In this document: in pieces, positions 24,510 through 35,783 of the stretch
How the letters are laid out: every line of letters starts with the position of its first letter
Position numbering within the stretch: the first letter of the stretch is position 1
NCBI GenBank assembly: GCA_963751105.1
Contig: CAVVTG010000001.1
Coordinates: 682,001-746,000, forward strand
Length of the DNA: 64,000 nt
Source: JACVRW01 sp963751105
GTDB lineage: Bacteria; Actinomycetota; Thermoleophilia; Solirubrobacterales; Thermoleophilaceae
Direction: 5' to 3'
Translations under genes and position numbers: made by a program
The notes under the pieces: generated by a model
The model's input: only the letters and a program-made list of their open reading frames with translations
The model's database searches: none
What the model was told of the DNA's origin: nothing

Positions 24510-24697
24510 CCGCCCCGCGGGTGGTCGAGGGCCCTGAGCGTGGCCAGCAGCGGTCGCAGCGCCCGGCGGTTGCGCTGCGTGAGATAGGAGCGCCAGAACC
24601 AGGACTCGGCAGCGCGGGCCGGGCCCTCGGCGTAGGTGGACGCGACAATTCCGGCCGTGCCCGCGCCGAGCACCGCGAGGTCGTAACGGCGGGTCAC
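24506..24697 (-). pseudogene. Internally deleted pyridine nucleotide-disulfide oxidoreductase remnant
   Basis: A 63-codon frame. Residues 1-20, MTRRYDLAVLGAGTAGIVAS, are the extreme N-terminus (FAD GxGxxG) of a mercuric reductase-like flavoprotein. From residue 21 it jumps in frame to what looks like the C-terminal tail of the same kind of protein (TYAEGPARAAESWFWRSYL, then a basic tail). About 400 middle residues, including the redox-active cysteines, are missing. It cannot be a working reductase. The clean in-frame junction suggests a single deletion. It ends on a CTAG shared with the opposite remnant. Confidence 0.65.
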
Positions 24698-24710
24698 GTC
24701 GCGCCCCGGA

Positions 24711-25157
24711 TCAGGAGTTGCGCCGCACGTGCCACGCGACGGACATGCGGGCCACGGTGTTGTCGTCCTCGTCGGTGAGCTCGACCTCGATTGGGAACTC
24801 CACTCGCCCGTCAGCGTCGAGCCGGTCGAGCAGCGCCTGCTTGTCCTCGCCCAGCCTCCCGGTGGCGGTGATGGGTCCCTTGGCCAGCTTGAGGTACTCG
24901 ATGCTCGCCGATCGGGCCAGCGGTGTGACGTCCCCGAGCCGCTCGGCGAAAGCCCCGACGAAGGCCGCGCCGGAGGCGAACTCGCCCGCCGAGAACAGCC
25001 CGCCCGCGTGCTGGGAGCCCACGTGATTGCGTAGCTCGTCGTCGTCCGGCAGTCGCACGCTGCCGCTCCCGTCGCCCAGTCCGGTGAGCTCGAGCTTCAG
25101 GTGATTGTTGTAGGGAATGGCCTGGGCAAGGCCGGCGCGCACGGGTTCGTAGTCCAT
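24711..25157 (-). CDS. Hotdog-fold DUF4442/PaaI-like thioesterase family protein
   Basis: A 148-aa protein with the hotdog core: GLGDGSGSVRLPDDDELRNH, followed by HAGGLFSAGEFASGAAFVGA (central helix) and IEYLKLAKGPITATG. This is the DUF4442 branch, related to PaaI acyl-CoA thioesterases. The catalytic Asp/Glu may be the Glu in SAGEFASG. It is preceded downstream of the propeller gene by only 13 bp, so it is probably co-transcribed with 25171-26754. The substrate is not known. Confidence 0.85.
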   Translation of the reverse strand: MDYEPVRAGLAQAIPYNNHLKLELTGLGDGSGSVRLPDDDELRNHVGSQHAGGLFSAGEFASGAAFVGAFAERLGDVTPLARSASIEYLKLAKGPITATGRLGEDKQALLDRLDADGRVEFPIEVELTDEDDNTVARMSVAWHVRRNS

Positions 25158-25170
25158 GCCGCCACCCTAT

Positions 25171-26754
25171 TCAGCGTCCTCGGCGGGCCGGTTTGCCGAG
25201 CGCGTACATCGCGCCGGCGCGGGTGCCCACGAACACGCGGCCCCGCCAGACCGACGGGGTGGCCTCGATGCACCCGCCGAGGCTCACGCTCCACAGCTCC
25301 GGAGGGGTCCGACGCTGGTCGGACACGTCGTAGGCGTGCAGGTCGCCGGCGCAGTCGCCCTGGAGCAACACGTCGTCGACCACCACGGGAGAGCTCCAGG
25401 TGGGTCCCGGAAGAGCGATGCGCCAGCGCTCCTTGCCGCTGTCGCGGTCGACGGCCAGCAGGCCGCCGGCGTTGGTGGCCACGTACACGAGCTCGCGGTC
25501 GATGGCCGGGGTCGACCAGGAGCCACCGGCTCCCTCGCTCGTCTCCCGGATCGGCACCGACCACACCAGGGGCCTCCTGGGCCGCTCGGGATCGAGCTTC
25601 ATCAGCTGGCCGACCTCGAGCGCGCGGGTGTTCATCTTCTCGAGCTCGCTGGCCACGTAGAGCGCGCCCTGCTCGTCGATCACGATCGAGGCGTCGGTGT
25701 CGTCGCCGGTCCAGAAGCGCAGCACCCGTTTGGCCCTGCGGCCGCCGCGCAACACGCCGGAGATGTCGAAGCCCTGCACGAGCCCGGCCGAGTTGGCGAA
25801 GTAGACGACGCCCTGGTGGTAGGCCACCGAGCTCTCGATCGAGAAGTGCCGGTCGGGTGCGTCGCGGGCGAGCTGGTCGTCCCAGCTGGGGATGGTGAGC
25901 ACCACGCGCGGGCGCACGCGGACCTTGCCGCTCCGGGTCCAGCCGCGGTTGAGCTTGATCACGTAGAGCCAGGAGTTCTCGCCGCCCTCGATCAGGTAGT
26001 CGCCCACCACCAGCGCCGCGCCGTCCCAATCGTTGTTCCAGGTGGGGTCAGGCGCGCTGGTGTTGGCGTCGAGCGACCAGAGCACCTTGGGCGCGCCGCG
26101 GTCGAGGGCGACGATCCGGAACCGATCGTCGCGCGAGCCCGCGTAGTAGAGCGGGTAGCCGTCGGGATCGGACGTGGCCGAGCCCTTGGCCAGGTCTCCG
26201 GTCATCAGGTTCTCGCGCAGCCGAGCGCCCGAGCGCGCGTTCAGGAAGTGGTAGTTGGAGTCGTAGGCACCGAAGCGCAGCTCCAGCCGCCCGCGCGGCC
26301 CCGGGATGACGTTGGGCTGGCCGGTCCAGCCCACGCCGCACCAGCTCTCCGTCCCGGTCTCGTCGGTCGAGCGCGAGCAGAGGCCGCCGCTCGGCGGGTA
26401 GCGCCAGAGAATCTCGGGCCGCCGCGGCACCGGTCCCTCGCCGTAGTAGGTGCGGGTGAGATTGCCGCGGAAGGTGGTGATGCCGGGGACGCTCGGGTTG
26501 ATCGCGCCCTGCGGCGGCACCCGGGTGGCCGCCGGCTCGGGCCGGCGCTCGGTCTTTGGCAGGCGTTCTGGCTCGTCGTCTCCGATGGGCAGGAGGGTGG
26601 TGACGTCGCGCTGCCCGCCCGGATCGTCCGGGGTACTCGACGTGAGGCCCAAGGCGAGCTCCACGATGCCCATGAGGACGATCACGACTGTGGGCACGAG
26701 CACGGTGAGAAGCCGCCGACGCCGCCGATGCAAGGTCGCAGACCCGCGTGGCAC
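25171..26754 (-). CDS. Membrane-anchored PQQ-like (WD-type) beta-propeller protein
   Basis: A 527-aa protein. It has a basic N-terminus (HRRRRR) and a single transmembrane helix at about residues 14-37, then a Pro/Glu-rich linker, so the rest is outside the cell. The body has repeated PQQ_2-type blades, such as ELVYVATNAGGLLAVDRDSG and RVFVGTRAGAMYALGKPA, plus the paired-Trp blade segments KERWRIALPGPTWSSPVVV. An outer-surface dehydrogenase or BamB-like scaffold is possible. Paired Cys residues at several places (LCSRST, SWCGVG, GDCAGD, GGCIEA) may form disulfides. Function is not assigned. Confidence 0.8.
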   Translation of the reverse strand: MPRGSATLHRRRRRLLTVLVPTVVIVLMGIVELALGLTSSTPDDPGGQRDVTTLLPIGDDEPERLPKTERRPEPAATRVPPQGAINPSVPGITTFRGNLTRTYYGEGPVPRRPEILWRYPPSGGLCSRSTDETGTESWCGVGWTGQPNVIPGPRGRLELRFGAYDSNYHFLNARSGARLRENLMTGDLAKGSATSDPDGYPLYYAGSRDDRFRIVALDRGAPKVLWSLDANTSAPDPTWNNDWDGAALVVGDYLIEGGENSWLYVIKLNRGWTRSGKVRVRPRVVLTIPSWDDQLARDAPDRHFSIESSVAYHQGVVYFANSAGLVQGFDISGVLRGGRRAKRVLRFWTGDDTDASIVIDEQGALYVASELEKMNTRALEVGQLMKLDPERPRRPLVWSVPIRETSEGAGGSWSTPAIDRELVYVATNAGGLLAVDRDSGKERWRIALPGPTWSSPVVVDDVLLQGDCAGDLHAYDVSDQRRTPPELWSVSLGGCIEATPSVWRGRVFVGTRAGAMYALGKPARRGR

Positions 26755-26797
26755 GGTAGGTCGGAGTACGACGAAACCGGCGCTTGTCCTGCCGGCG

Positions 26798-27898
26798 TCA
26801 GGAGCCGGCGGTACGCAGCGCCGTGGAGGGCGCGCGATCGCCGAGCCCGAAGCGGGGCTCCGGCTCCGCCGCTCCCCTCAGCACCCGAGACGCCTGCTCG
26901 GCGAGGGCCGGGCCGTGCTTGTAGCCGTGACCCGAGCCGCCGCCGAGCAGCCACACGCCGGGATGCTCGGGGTGGGACGCGAACACGAAGCCGCCGTCGT
27001 CGGTGATCGAGTAGTGGCACACCGGCGCCGAGCGAATCGCCGCGCCGGACAGCGCGGGAAAGCGGTGGGCCAGGTAGTCGCGCGAGCGCTGCACGTAGGC
27101 CGGATCGGCCTGCTCGGGCCTGCCGTCTGGGTCGACCGGCTCGCCCTCGGCATCGTTCGAGACCTTCATGCCGTGGGGCTCGATCAGGCCGTGGCCGTAG
27201 AACGAGGTGTCGAAATCGAGCCAGCCGGGCACCGGAGGCGTGGCCCATTCGGCGGGTACGTCGAACAGCACCACGTCCTGCCTGGTCACCCGCATCGTCA
27301 TGAGGGACGGAAACAGGGGCGCGAGCCAGGCACCGCAGGCCCACACGACCTGATCCGCTTCCAGCCGGCGGCCGTCCACCAGCACCCCGGCGCCGTCCGG
27401 TCGCGCCCGGCCCCGCAGGACGCTGAGGCCCTCGGCACGGGCCCGGGCCACGAGCGCTCGTACACCGTCGCCGGCCCTCAACACTCCGCCCTCTGACTCG
27501 AGCATCCCGTAGGCGAAATCGCCGACGTTCAGGCTGGGAAACAGCCGTCGGGTCGCGTCCGGGTCCAGGCGCTCCACCGGTACGCCGGCCTCGCGCATGG
27601 TGATCTCGCTCGCCGCCTCCCAGCCGTCCTCCCGGCGAACGAACCAGACCATGCCGGCCTCGACCAGGACGCCGGCTCCGAGCTCCTTCCACAGCGCCCG
27701 CCCTCTGTACGCAAGTTCTGTGTAAAGCGGGTCGGCTCCGTGTGAATAGCGCAGCAGCCTGGTCTCCCCGCCCGACTCGGAGCTCGGGTGGCCCGGCTCG
27801 TGAACGTCGATCAGGGTCACGTCCCAGCCGTCGGCGACCAGCCGGTCGGCCAGCGCGGAGCCGAAGATTCCCGCCCCCACCACCACCGCCGAGCTCAC
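26798..27898 (-). CDS. FAD-dependent amine oxidoreductase (DAO family, sarcosine oxidase/SolA-like)
   Basis: A 366-aa flavoprotein. The N-terminal dinucleotide motif is AVVVGAGIFGSALADRLV. The segment ESGGETRLLRYSHGADPLYT is characteristic of monomeric sarcosine oxidase and N-methyl amino acid oxidases, which hold FAD covalently on a Cys near the C-terminus; here VCHYSITDDGG offers a candidate Cys. The C-terminal FAD-contacting loop is LGGGSGHGYKHGPALAE. The length fits monomeric SoxA. It starts with GTG and lies 3 bp downstream of the biotin carboxylase stop, so it is probably co-transcribed. The substrate is unknown. Confidence 0.88.
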   Translation of the reverse strand: MSSAVVVGAGIFGSALADRLVADGWDVTLIDVHEPGHPSSESGGETRLLRYSHGADPLYTELAYRGRALWKELGAGVLVEAGMVWFVRREDGWEAASEITMREAGVPVERLDPDATRRLFPSLNVGDFAYGMLESEGGVLRAGDGVRALVARARAEGLSVLRGRARPDGAGVLVDGRRLEADQVVWACGAWLAPLFPSLMTMRVTRQDVVLFDVPAEWATPPVPGWLDFDTSFYGHGLIEPHGMKVSNDAEGEPVDPDGRPEQADPAYVQRSRDYLAHRFPALSGAAIRSAPVCHYSITDDGGFVFASHPEHPGVWLLGGGSGHGYKHGPALAEQASRVLRGAAEPEPRFGLGDRAPSTALRTAGS

Positions 27899-27901
27899 GG
27901 T

Positions 27902-29680
<1,779 letters not shown>

Positions 29681-29720
29681 GAGCGGCGGGGAGGTTATCG
29701 ACGGGTGTTGCCGTTGACGC

Positions 29721-29749
29721 TTGCGGACGCGGGCGCCGGAGCGCATAAT
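29721..29749 (+). promoter_or_regulatory. Promoter TTGCGG-N17-CATAAT of the S33 hydrolase gene
   Basis: -35 TTGCGG lies at 29721-29726 and -10 CATAAT at 29744-29749, with a 17-bp spacer. The -10 ends 8 nt before the GTG at 29757, again giving an almost leaderless message. It faces away from the biotin carboxylase gene. Confidence 0.5.
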
Positions 29750-29756
29750 CGCCGGA

Positions 29757-31676
29757 GTGAAGCGCGGTAGAGCCGCCGCCCTGGCCGTCGCCGCGGCGAT
29801 CTGCCTGACCTGCGCCGCTCCGGCGCAGGCTCAGCTGCGCTTCGAGCGCTGCGGTGCGTTCGGCTTCCAGTGCGCCCGTCTCAGCGTGCCCCTCGATCAC
29901 TCGGGCGCAGTGCCGGGCCGCCTGTCGCTGTACGTGAAGCGGGTGCGAGCCCGCGGCCGGGCGACCCGCCCCCCGCTGGTGGTGCTGGCCGGTGGGCCGG
30001 GCCAGTCGGCCACGGCGGCCTTCAACGGAGATGCTCTGGCGGTGGTCTATCCGGCCTACCGCAACCGCGACCTGATCGTGTTCGACCAGCGCGGCACCGG
30101 CCGGTCCGGGGCTTTGCGCTGCCGGCTGCTGGAGGAAGCCAATCTGCTCAGCGCCGGCGCGGCCGCCGGCCGCTGCGCACGACGGCTGGGACGGCGGCGG
30201 GCCTTCTACACCAGCCGGGACTCGGTGGCAGACATCGAGCTCGTCCGGCGGGCCCTGCGGGCGGAGCGAGTGGCGCTGTTCGGCACGTCGTACGGCACCA
30301 AGGTCGCGCTCGGCTACGCGCTGAGCCACCCGGGCAGTGTCGAGCGGCTGGTGCTCGACTCGGTGGTGGAGGCCGGCGGTCCGGATCCCTTCTACCGCGA
30401 CACCTTCGAGGCCGTACCCCGAGCGCTCAGCGCGGTGTGCGCCGGCCGCTGTTCGGCCTTCACCCGGGACCCCGTGGCCGACGTCGCGCGGCTGGTGCGC
30501 CGGCTGGCCGCGGAGCCGCTGCGGGGCCGCGTCGTCGGCCCGCGCGGACGCCGGCGCGCCGCCACGCTGGATCGCGGCGACCTCTTCTCGGTGCTGCTGG
30601 CCGGGGATTTCGACCCGTCGCTTCGAGCGGCCTTTCCGGGAGCCGTGCGTTCGGCCCTGGCGGGCGACGCCGCGCCCATGCTGAGGCTGCTCGTCCGCGC
30701 CTACGCGGTCGACGGTGTGGCGCCTCGCCCCCGCGAGCTCAGCGCGATGCTCTACGCGACGACCACCTGCGAAGAGACCGCGTTTCCCTGGGCGCGCGCC
30801 ACGCCGCGCGATCCCCGCGTGCGCCGCTCGGCGGCGAGAGCGGCCTTGGAGCTGCTCCCGGACACCACGTTCGCACCGTTCGACAGAGGGACGGCGCTCG
30901 ACAGCGACCTGATCGACCTCTGTGGCCGCTGGCCCGCCGCCCCGGCCGCGCCGGACTTCGGGAGCGGCCCGCTCCCGGATGTTCCCGTGCTGCTGATCGA
31001 GGGCGAGGACGATCTGCGCACTCCGGTGGAGAACGCCCAGCGCGTGGCCGCGCAGTTCCCCCGCGCCCAGCTCTTGGTTGCGCCGGCCACCGGCCATTCG
31101 GCACTGGGGAGCGACGGCAGTGGCTGCACCGAGCGGGCCTTCGGCCGCTTCCTGAGCGGCGCGGCCGTCACCACTCGGTGCCGGCGCACGGCCCGCGAGT
31201 TCCCGGTTACGCCTCCCGCCCCGGTCAGCCTGGCCGCCGTTCCCCGATCATCCGCAGCGGCCGGCCACCGCGGCCGGGTCCTCAACGCCCTGGGACTGAC
31301 CCTCGGCGACGTGTTCGCCGACGCTGTGGCCGGCTTCATCTTCGACATCGACGATCCGGACATCGCCCGCAACGGCGGCCTGCGGGCCGGCCGCTATCGC
31401 GTGGACGGCCGCGGGACCCTTCACCTGTCAGCGCTCGAGTACGTGAGAGGCGTGGCCGTCACCGGGACGATCACCAGGTTCGGGTTCCCCCGCCAGCGGG
31501 GCCGGCTCCGGATCGAAGGTGGTGCCGGGGTCCCATCCGGGCGGCTGACCCTGCGCGGGCTGCGCGCCCGCGGGCGGCTGGGAGGCAGGCTCGTGCAGGG
31601 CCGGCTGCGCCCGAGCGCGCAGTCAGGCGGTGTCCGGGCAGCGGCGACCGCCGCCCGAGCGCCGATCGGCCGCTAG
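29757..31676 (+). CDS. Secreted alpha/beta-hydrolase (S33 tripeptidyl aminopeptidase-like)
   Basis: About 639 aa. The signal peptide VKRGRAAALAVAAAICLTCA ends near APAQA. The hydrolase core has the oxyanion segment VVLAGGPGQSA, FDQRGTGRSG, nucleophile elbow FGTSYGTKVALGYAL, the catalytic Asp in LIEGEDDLRTPVEN and the His in ATGHSALGSDGSGC. This matches the large S33 proline/tripeptidyl aminopeptidase group. About 150 extra C-terminal residues (after RTAREFP) form a separate beta-rich domain ending in a basic, repetitive Gly/Arg tail. The GTG at 29757 is chosen for its signal peptide and promoter spacing. It shares a CTAG stop with the convergent TetR gene. Confidence 0.87.
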   Translation: MKRGRAAALAVAAAICLTCAAPAQAQLRFERCGAFGFQCARLSVPLDHSGAVPGRLSLYVKRVRARGRATRPPLVVLAGGPGQSATAAFNGDALAVVYPAYRNRDLIVFDQRGTGRSGALRCRLLEEANLLSAGAAAGRCARRLGRRRAFYTSRDSVADIELVRRALRAERVALFGTSYGTKVALGYALSHPGSVERLVLDSVVEAGGPDPFYRDTFEAVPRALSAVCAGRCSAFTRDPVADVARLVRRLAAEPLRGRVVGPRGRRRAATLDRGDLFSVLLAGDFDPSLRAAFPGAVRSALAGDAAPMLRLLVRAYAVDGVAPRPRELSAMLYATTTCEETAFPWARATPRDPRVRRSAARAALELLPDTTFAPFDRGTALDSDLIDLCGRWPAAPAAPDFGSGPLPDVPVLLIEGEDDLRTPVENAQRVAAQFPRAQLLVAPATGHSALGSDGSGCTERAFGRFLSGAAVTTRCRRTAREFPVTPPAPVSLAAVPRSSAAAGHRGRVLNALGLTLGDVFADAVAGFIFDIDDPDIARNGGLRAGRYRVDGRGTLHLSALEYVRGVAVTGTITRFGFPRQRGRLRIEGGAGVPSGRLTLRGLRARGRLGGRLVQGRLRPSAQSGGVRAAATAARAPIGR

Positions 31677-32284
31677 GACGGCGGCCGCAGCCCGGCGAAG
31701 AAGGTGGCGAGCATCGCCGGGAACAGCTCATCGTCCACCGCCTCGGGCTCGAGCACCCGTTCCAAGCCCACGCCGTTGGCCATCGCGAAGGTCATCATGG
31801 CCACCTGAGCCGCCGGCAGCGGCGGCTCGAAGCCCAGCTCGCTCGCGCGGCGCTCGAACAGCTCCGCGATCCGCTCGCGCAGGCCGCGATAGCGCTTGAC
31901 CAGCTCGATACGAAAGCTCTCGTTGCGGGCGGCGTAGGCGGCGAACTCGAAAAACAGCCGCTCCCATTCCGGCTCGGCCTCGATGGCGGCGATGAAGTCG
32001 CTGCCCGCCCGGCGGGCCTGCTCCTCGATGGTCCCGTCGCCGGCCAGCACGCGGTCGAGGTCCGCCACCCGCTGGGCGAAGCGCTCGTCGAGCATCGCCA
32101 GGAAGAGCGCCTCCTTGCTCTCGAAGTTCGCGTAGACCGCGCCCTTGGTGAAGCCGGCCGTCTCCGCCACCAGGTCGAGCGAGGCGCCCTCGAGGCCGCG
32201 AGCCGCCGCCACCTTCGCCGCCGAGCGCATGAGGCGAGCTCGCGTGTGGGCCTGGCGCTCCTTGCGTGTCAGCCGCTCGCTCAA
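31673..32284 (-). CDS. TetR family regulator, co-transcribed with cytochrome P450
   Basis: A 203-aa regulator. The HTH is SLDLVAETAGFTKGAVYANFESKEALF at the expected position (about residues 33-59), split here by the recognition helix TKGAVYANF. The C-terminal ligand domain is Phe- and Glu-rich (EWERLFFEFAAYAARNESFR). The TTG start overlaps the P450 stop (TTGA), so it is translated from the P450 transcript. I infer that it autoregulates this operon through the CGGTA-N6-TACCG palindrome at 33637. Its stop codon sits in the same CTAG as that of the convergent hydrolase. Confidence 0.9.
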   Translation of the reverse strand: MSERLTRKERQAHTRARLMRSAAKVAAARGLEGASLDLVAETAGFTKGAVYANFESKEALFLAMLDERFAQRVADLDRVLAGDGTIEEQARRAGSDFIAAIEAEPEWERLFFEFAAYAARNESFRIELVKRYRGLRERIAELFERRASELGFEPPLPAAQVAMMTFAMANGVGLERVLEPEAVDDELFPAMLATFFAGLRPPS

Positions 32285-33627
32285 GCGGCCACGAGCGAGC
32301 GAGCGGGGCGGGCGGCCCGGCGCTCGGCCACGACCTCACCGCCCTTGCGCGGCACGTTGGTGATCGCCCGGCGCACGAAGCGCTCCGGACGCGGGTCCGC
32401 CGCGCGCAGGTCCAGGCCCGCCACCAGCTCCTGCAAGACGATCCGCATCTCGAACAGCGCGAAGCTCGCTCCGAGGCAGCGCCGGACCCCACCGCCGAAG
32501 GGGAACCAGGTATAGGTGCCGGCCTGCTGCTCGAGGAAGCGCTCGGGCCGGAAGGCCAGCGGGTCCGGATAGACGTCGGGCCGGCGGTGCACGAGGTAGA
32601 TGCAGGGCGCCACGGTCACTCCCGCGGGCAGCAACTGCCCGCCGATCTCCATCGGCTCCTTGAGGCGCCGGACGACGAGCGAGAGGATCGGGCGCAGGCG
32701 CAGCGTCTCCTTGCAGACCGCGTCGGCGTAGTCGCTTCCGCCCTCGTCGGCCTCCGCGCGCAGGCGAGCGAGGGCCTCGGGGTGGCGCACCAGGCGCTCC
32801 ACCGCCCAGGCGAGCGAGCTGGCCGTGGTCTCGTGACCGGCCACCAGCAGGGTCATCAGCTCGTCGCGCAGCTCTTCGTCGCCCATCGGGCTGCCGTCCT
32901 CGTGCCGAGCCTGCAGCAGCATCGAGAGCACGTCCTCGCGCTCCTCGAGGTCGGGCACCGCCCGGCGCATGCGGATCTCGTCGTAGATCAGCTCGTCCGG
33001 GACCGCACGCACGCGGCGAAACATCCTCGTGGTGGCGGCGTGGCGGGGCCCCAGCGTGGCCAGCACCGCCATGCGCTTGGGATCGCCGCCCCACTCGAGC
33101 ACGTGCCCGAGCGCCGCCATCAGGCGTTCGCGCCGGCGCTCGTCCTGCACCCCGAACACCGTGCGGGTGATGATCTCGAGCGTGATCCGCTGCGTGGCCG
33201 GCCGCACCGCGGCGGGCTCGCCCACCGGCCAGCGCCCGACCTCTGCCCGGGCGGCGTTCGCCATCACCTCGGCGTAGTTGCGCATGCGCTCGCCGTGGAA
33301 GGGCGGCAGCATCAGCTTGCGCTGGCGCATGTGCGCGGCGTCGTCGAGCAGCAGCACCGACTGATGGCCCAGCAGGGGCAGCAGGATCCGATTGCCCTCG
33401 CCGGCGTGTAGCAGGCGCGGGTCGCCGGTGAACACCTGCTTGACCGCGTCGGGGTGGGCGAGGAAGACCCACGTGCCCTCGTTCGCGATCTGGACGGTGA
33501 ACATGTCGCCGTGACGCCGGTGAAGCTCCTCCATCATCGCCGTCGGGCGCACGAGCCAGCGCAGGGTCTGGACGGCGCGGGGCCAGGAGGGGCCGGGCGG
33601 GAGGGGTGGGGCGGCGGAGGGGTTCAC
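32281..33627 (-). CDS. Cytochrome P450
   Basis: About 448 aa, soluble heme monooxygenase. The I-helix oxygen-activation motif is VAGHETTAS, the K-helix ExxR is KETLRLRP, the meander contains FRPERF, and the heme-ligand loop is FPFGGGVRRCLGASF, with the cysteine thiolate. The pattern is closer to the CYP102/CYP4-like class E types than to typical actinobacterial class B. No ferredoxin or reductase is adjacent. I place the start at GTG 33627, with TACCGT ending 9 nt upstream; TTG 33636 adds three residues but lies in the -10. The downstream TetR gene overlaps by 4 bp. The substrate is unknown. Confidence 0.92.
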   Translation of the reverse strand: MNPSAAPPLPPGPSWPRAVQTLRWLVRPTAMMEELHRRHGDMFTVQIANEGTWVFLAHPDAVKQVFTGDPRLLHAGEGNRILLPLLGHQSVLLLDDAAHMRQRKLMLPPFHGERMRNYAEVMANAARAEVGRWPVGEPAAVRPATQRITLEIITRTVFGVQDERRRERLMAALGHVLEWGGDPKRMAVLATLGPRHAATTRMFRRVRAVPDELIYDEIRMRRAVPDLEEREDVLSMLLQARHEDGSPMGDEELRDELMTLLVAGHETTASSLAWAVERLVRHPEALARLRAEADEGGSDYADAVCKETLRLRPILSLVVRRLKEPMEIGGQLLPAGVTVAPCIYLVHRRPDVYPDPLAFRPERFLEQQAGTYTWFPFGGGVRRCLGASFALFEMRIVLQELVAGLDLRAADPRPERFVRRAITNVPRKGGEVVAERRAARPARSLVAA

Positions 33628-33636
33628 GTACTGCAA

Positions 33637-33652
33637 CGGTATCTGAGTACCG
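33637..33652. promoter_or_regulatory. Operator-like palindrome CGGTA-N6-TACCG at the P450 promoter
   Basis: The 5-bp arms around TCTGAG overlap the proposed -10 of the P450-tetR operon (minus strand TACCGT, 33636-33641). The geometry is the same as the CGGAA-N6-TTCCG sites at 1254. Binding by the operon's own TetR is inferred. Confidence 0.55.
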
Positions 33653-33677
33653 GCGGGTATGCAACCAGGTGCGATTG

Positions 33678-33716
33678 GTGCTCACTTCACCCCCTCATCG
33701 GGGGTCAACCGAGCAC
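33678..33716. terminator. Two-tier hairpin downstream of DAHP synthase
   Basis: The outer stem is GTGCTC/GAGCAC (33678-33683 with 33711-33716). The inner stem is ACCCCC-TCATC-GGGGGT (33689-33705), separated from it by a symmetrical 5x5 internal loop. It lies between the DAHP synthase stop and the P450 promoter, so termination of the leftward transcript is the simplest reading. Confidence 0.5.
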
Positions 33717-33739
33717 GAACCAAGCGGCGGCGCCGGCCC

Positions 33740-34758
<1,019 letters not shown>

Positions 34759-34762
<4 letters not shown>

Positions 34763-35703
34763 GGGACGGCCCGGCCTTCCACCGTTGGGGCACTCGAGCT
34801 CTGAGAGGCGTGTGCCGCGAGCGCCCGGGCGGCCCGGGCCCGGCTCGCCCGGACCATCGTCACCACCATCAGGGCGGCCACGCCGAGGGGGAAGGGCACC
34901 AGGACCCAGATCGGCAGACCGAGGCCCGCCTTGATGAGCAGCGCCAAGCCGGCGCCGATGAGGACCACGGAGAGGGTGGCTCGCAGCACGGCCGGCTGCA
35001 CGCGCACCGACCAGTGGCTGCCGAGCCACACCCCCGGTACCGAGCCGATGAGGATGTTGGCCGCGAGGAGGAAGTCCACGTTCCCGGCCACGATGTGGGC
35101 CAGCCCCGCGGCCCACAGGAGGATCGCGGCGTGGAACACGTCGGTGCCCACCACGCGGGTGGGTGACAGGCGAAAGAGCAGGATCAGGCCCACCGCAATC
35201 AGCGCGCCGCTGCCGGCTGACGTGATGCCGAGCACGAAGCCCACGCACACGCCGAGCAGCACCGCGGCGATCTTGTGGCGTCGCTCCATCTCGATCGTGT
35301 CGCGCTCACGCGCGAGCATGCTCTTGAGGAAGGCCCGCACCAGCGTGGCCGCGCCGGTGAGAAGGAGCGCCACGGCGAGGATCGTCAGGAGCAGGTCCTC
35401 GAACTCCCTGCCGGCCCACTTCTCCAGCAGAGTGAGCACGTACACGCCGCCGACGGCGGCCGGAACCGAGCCGACCGCCATCCACATGGACAGCTGCATG
35501 TCGACGGTCTTCTGGCTCCAGTGCTTGTACCCGCCGACCGTCTTGGTTACGGCGGCGTAGGCGAGGTCGGTCCCGATGGCGGTTATCGGGGAGGTACCGA
35601 AGACCAGGATGAGCATCGGCGTCATCAGGGACCCGCCGCCGATTCCGGTCATTCCGACCAGGATGCCGACGCCGAGACCGAACGCGACCAGGGCGAGATC
35701 CAT
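34759..35703 (-). CDS. TauE/SafE-family sulfite/sulfonate exporter-like membrane protein
   Basis: A 314-aa polytopic membrane protein with about eight hydrophobic helices. The family signature GLGVGILVGMTGIGGGSLMT is at the N-terminus. It is repeated in the second half as LLGVCVGFVLGITSAGSGAL, showing the internal duplication of TauE/SafE proteins. It lies beside the cysN-cysD-cysH-sulfite reductase genes on the same strand (80 bp after cysN), so export of sulfite or organosulfur anions is a reasonable inference. Four-bp overlap with the DAHP synthase gene suggests a shared transcript. Confidence 0.88.
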
Positions 35704-35783
35704 GCGCGGGAGAGCCTAGAGCGGGAGGATCGGCGAGGAGCGCAGCCCGAGCGCTGGTCGGGCGAGCACCGCAGCGTTTCTTC

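Noticed and set aside
24250..24710. Mobile element scar
   Set aside because: No terminal inverted repeats, target duplications or transposase fragments are visible around the two gene remnants.
29870..32515. An 881-codon plus-strand open frame
   Set aside because: It is the +1 shadow of the S33 hydrolase and runs antisense through the TetR gene. It is Arg/Pro/Gly-rich with no domain, as expected of an off-frame in very GC-rich DNA.
34763..35248. A long N-terminal extension of DAHP synthase
   Set aside because: The segment is an off-frame of the TauE gene; the ATGA overlap at 34759-34762 sets the start.
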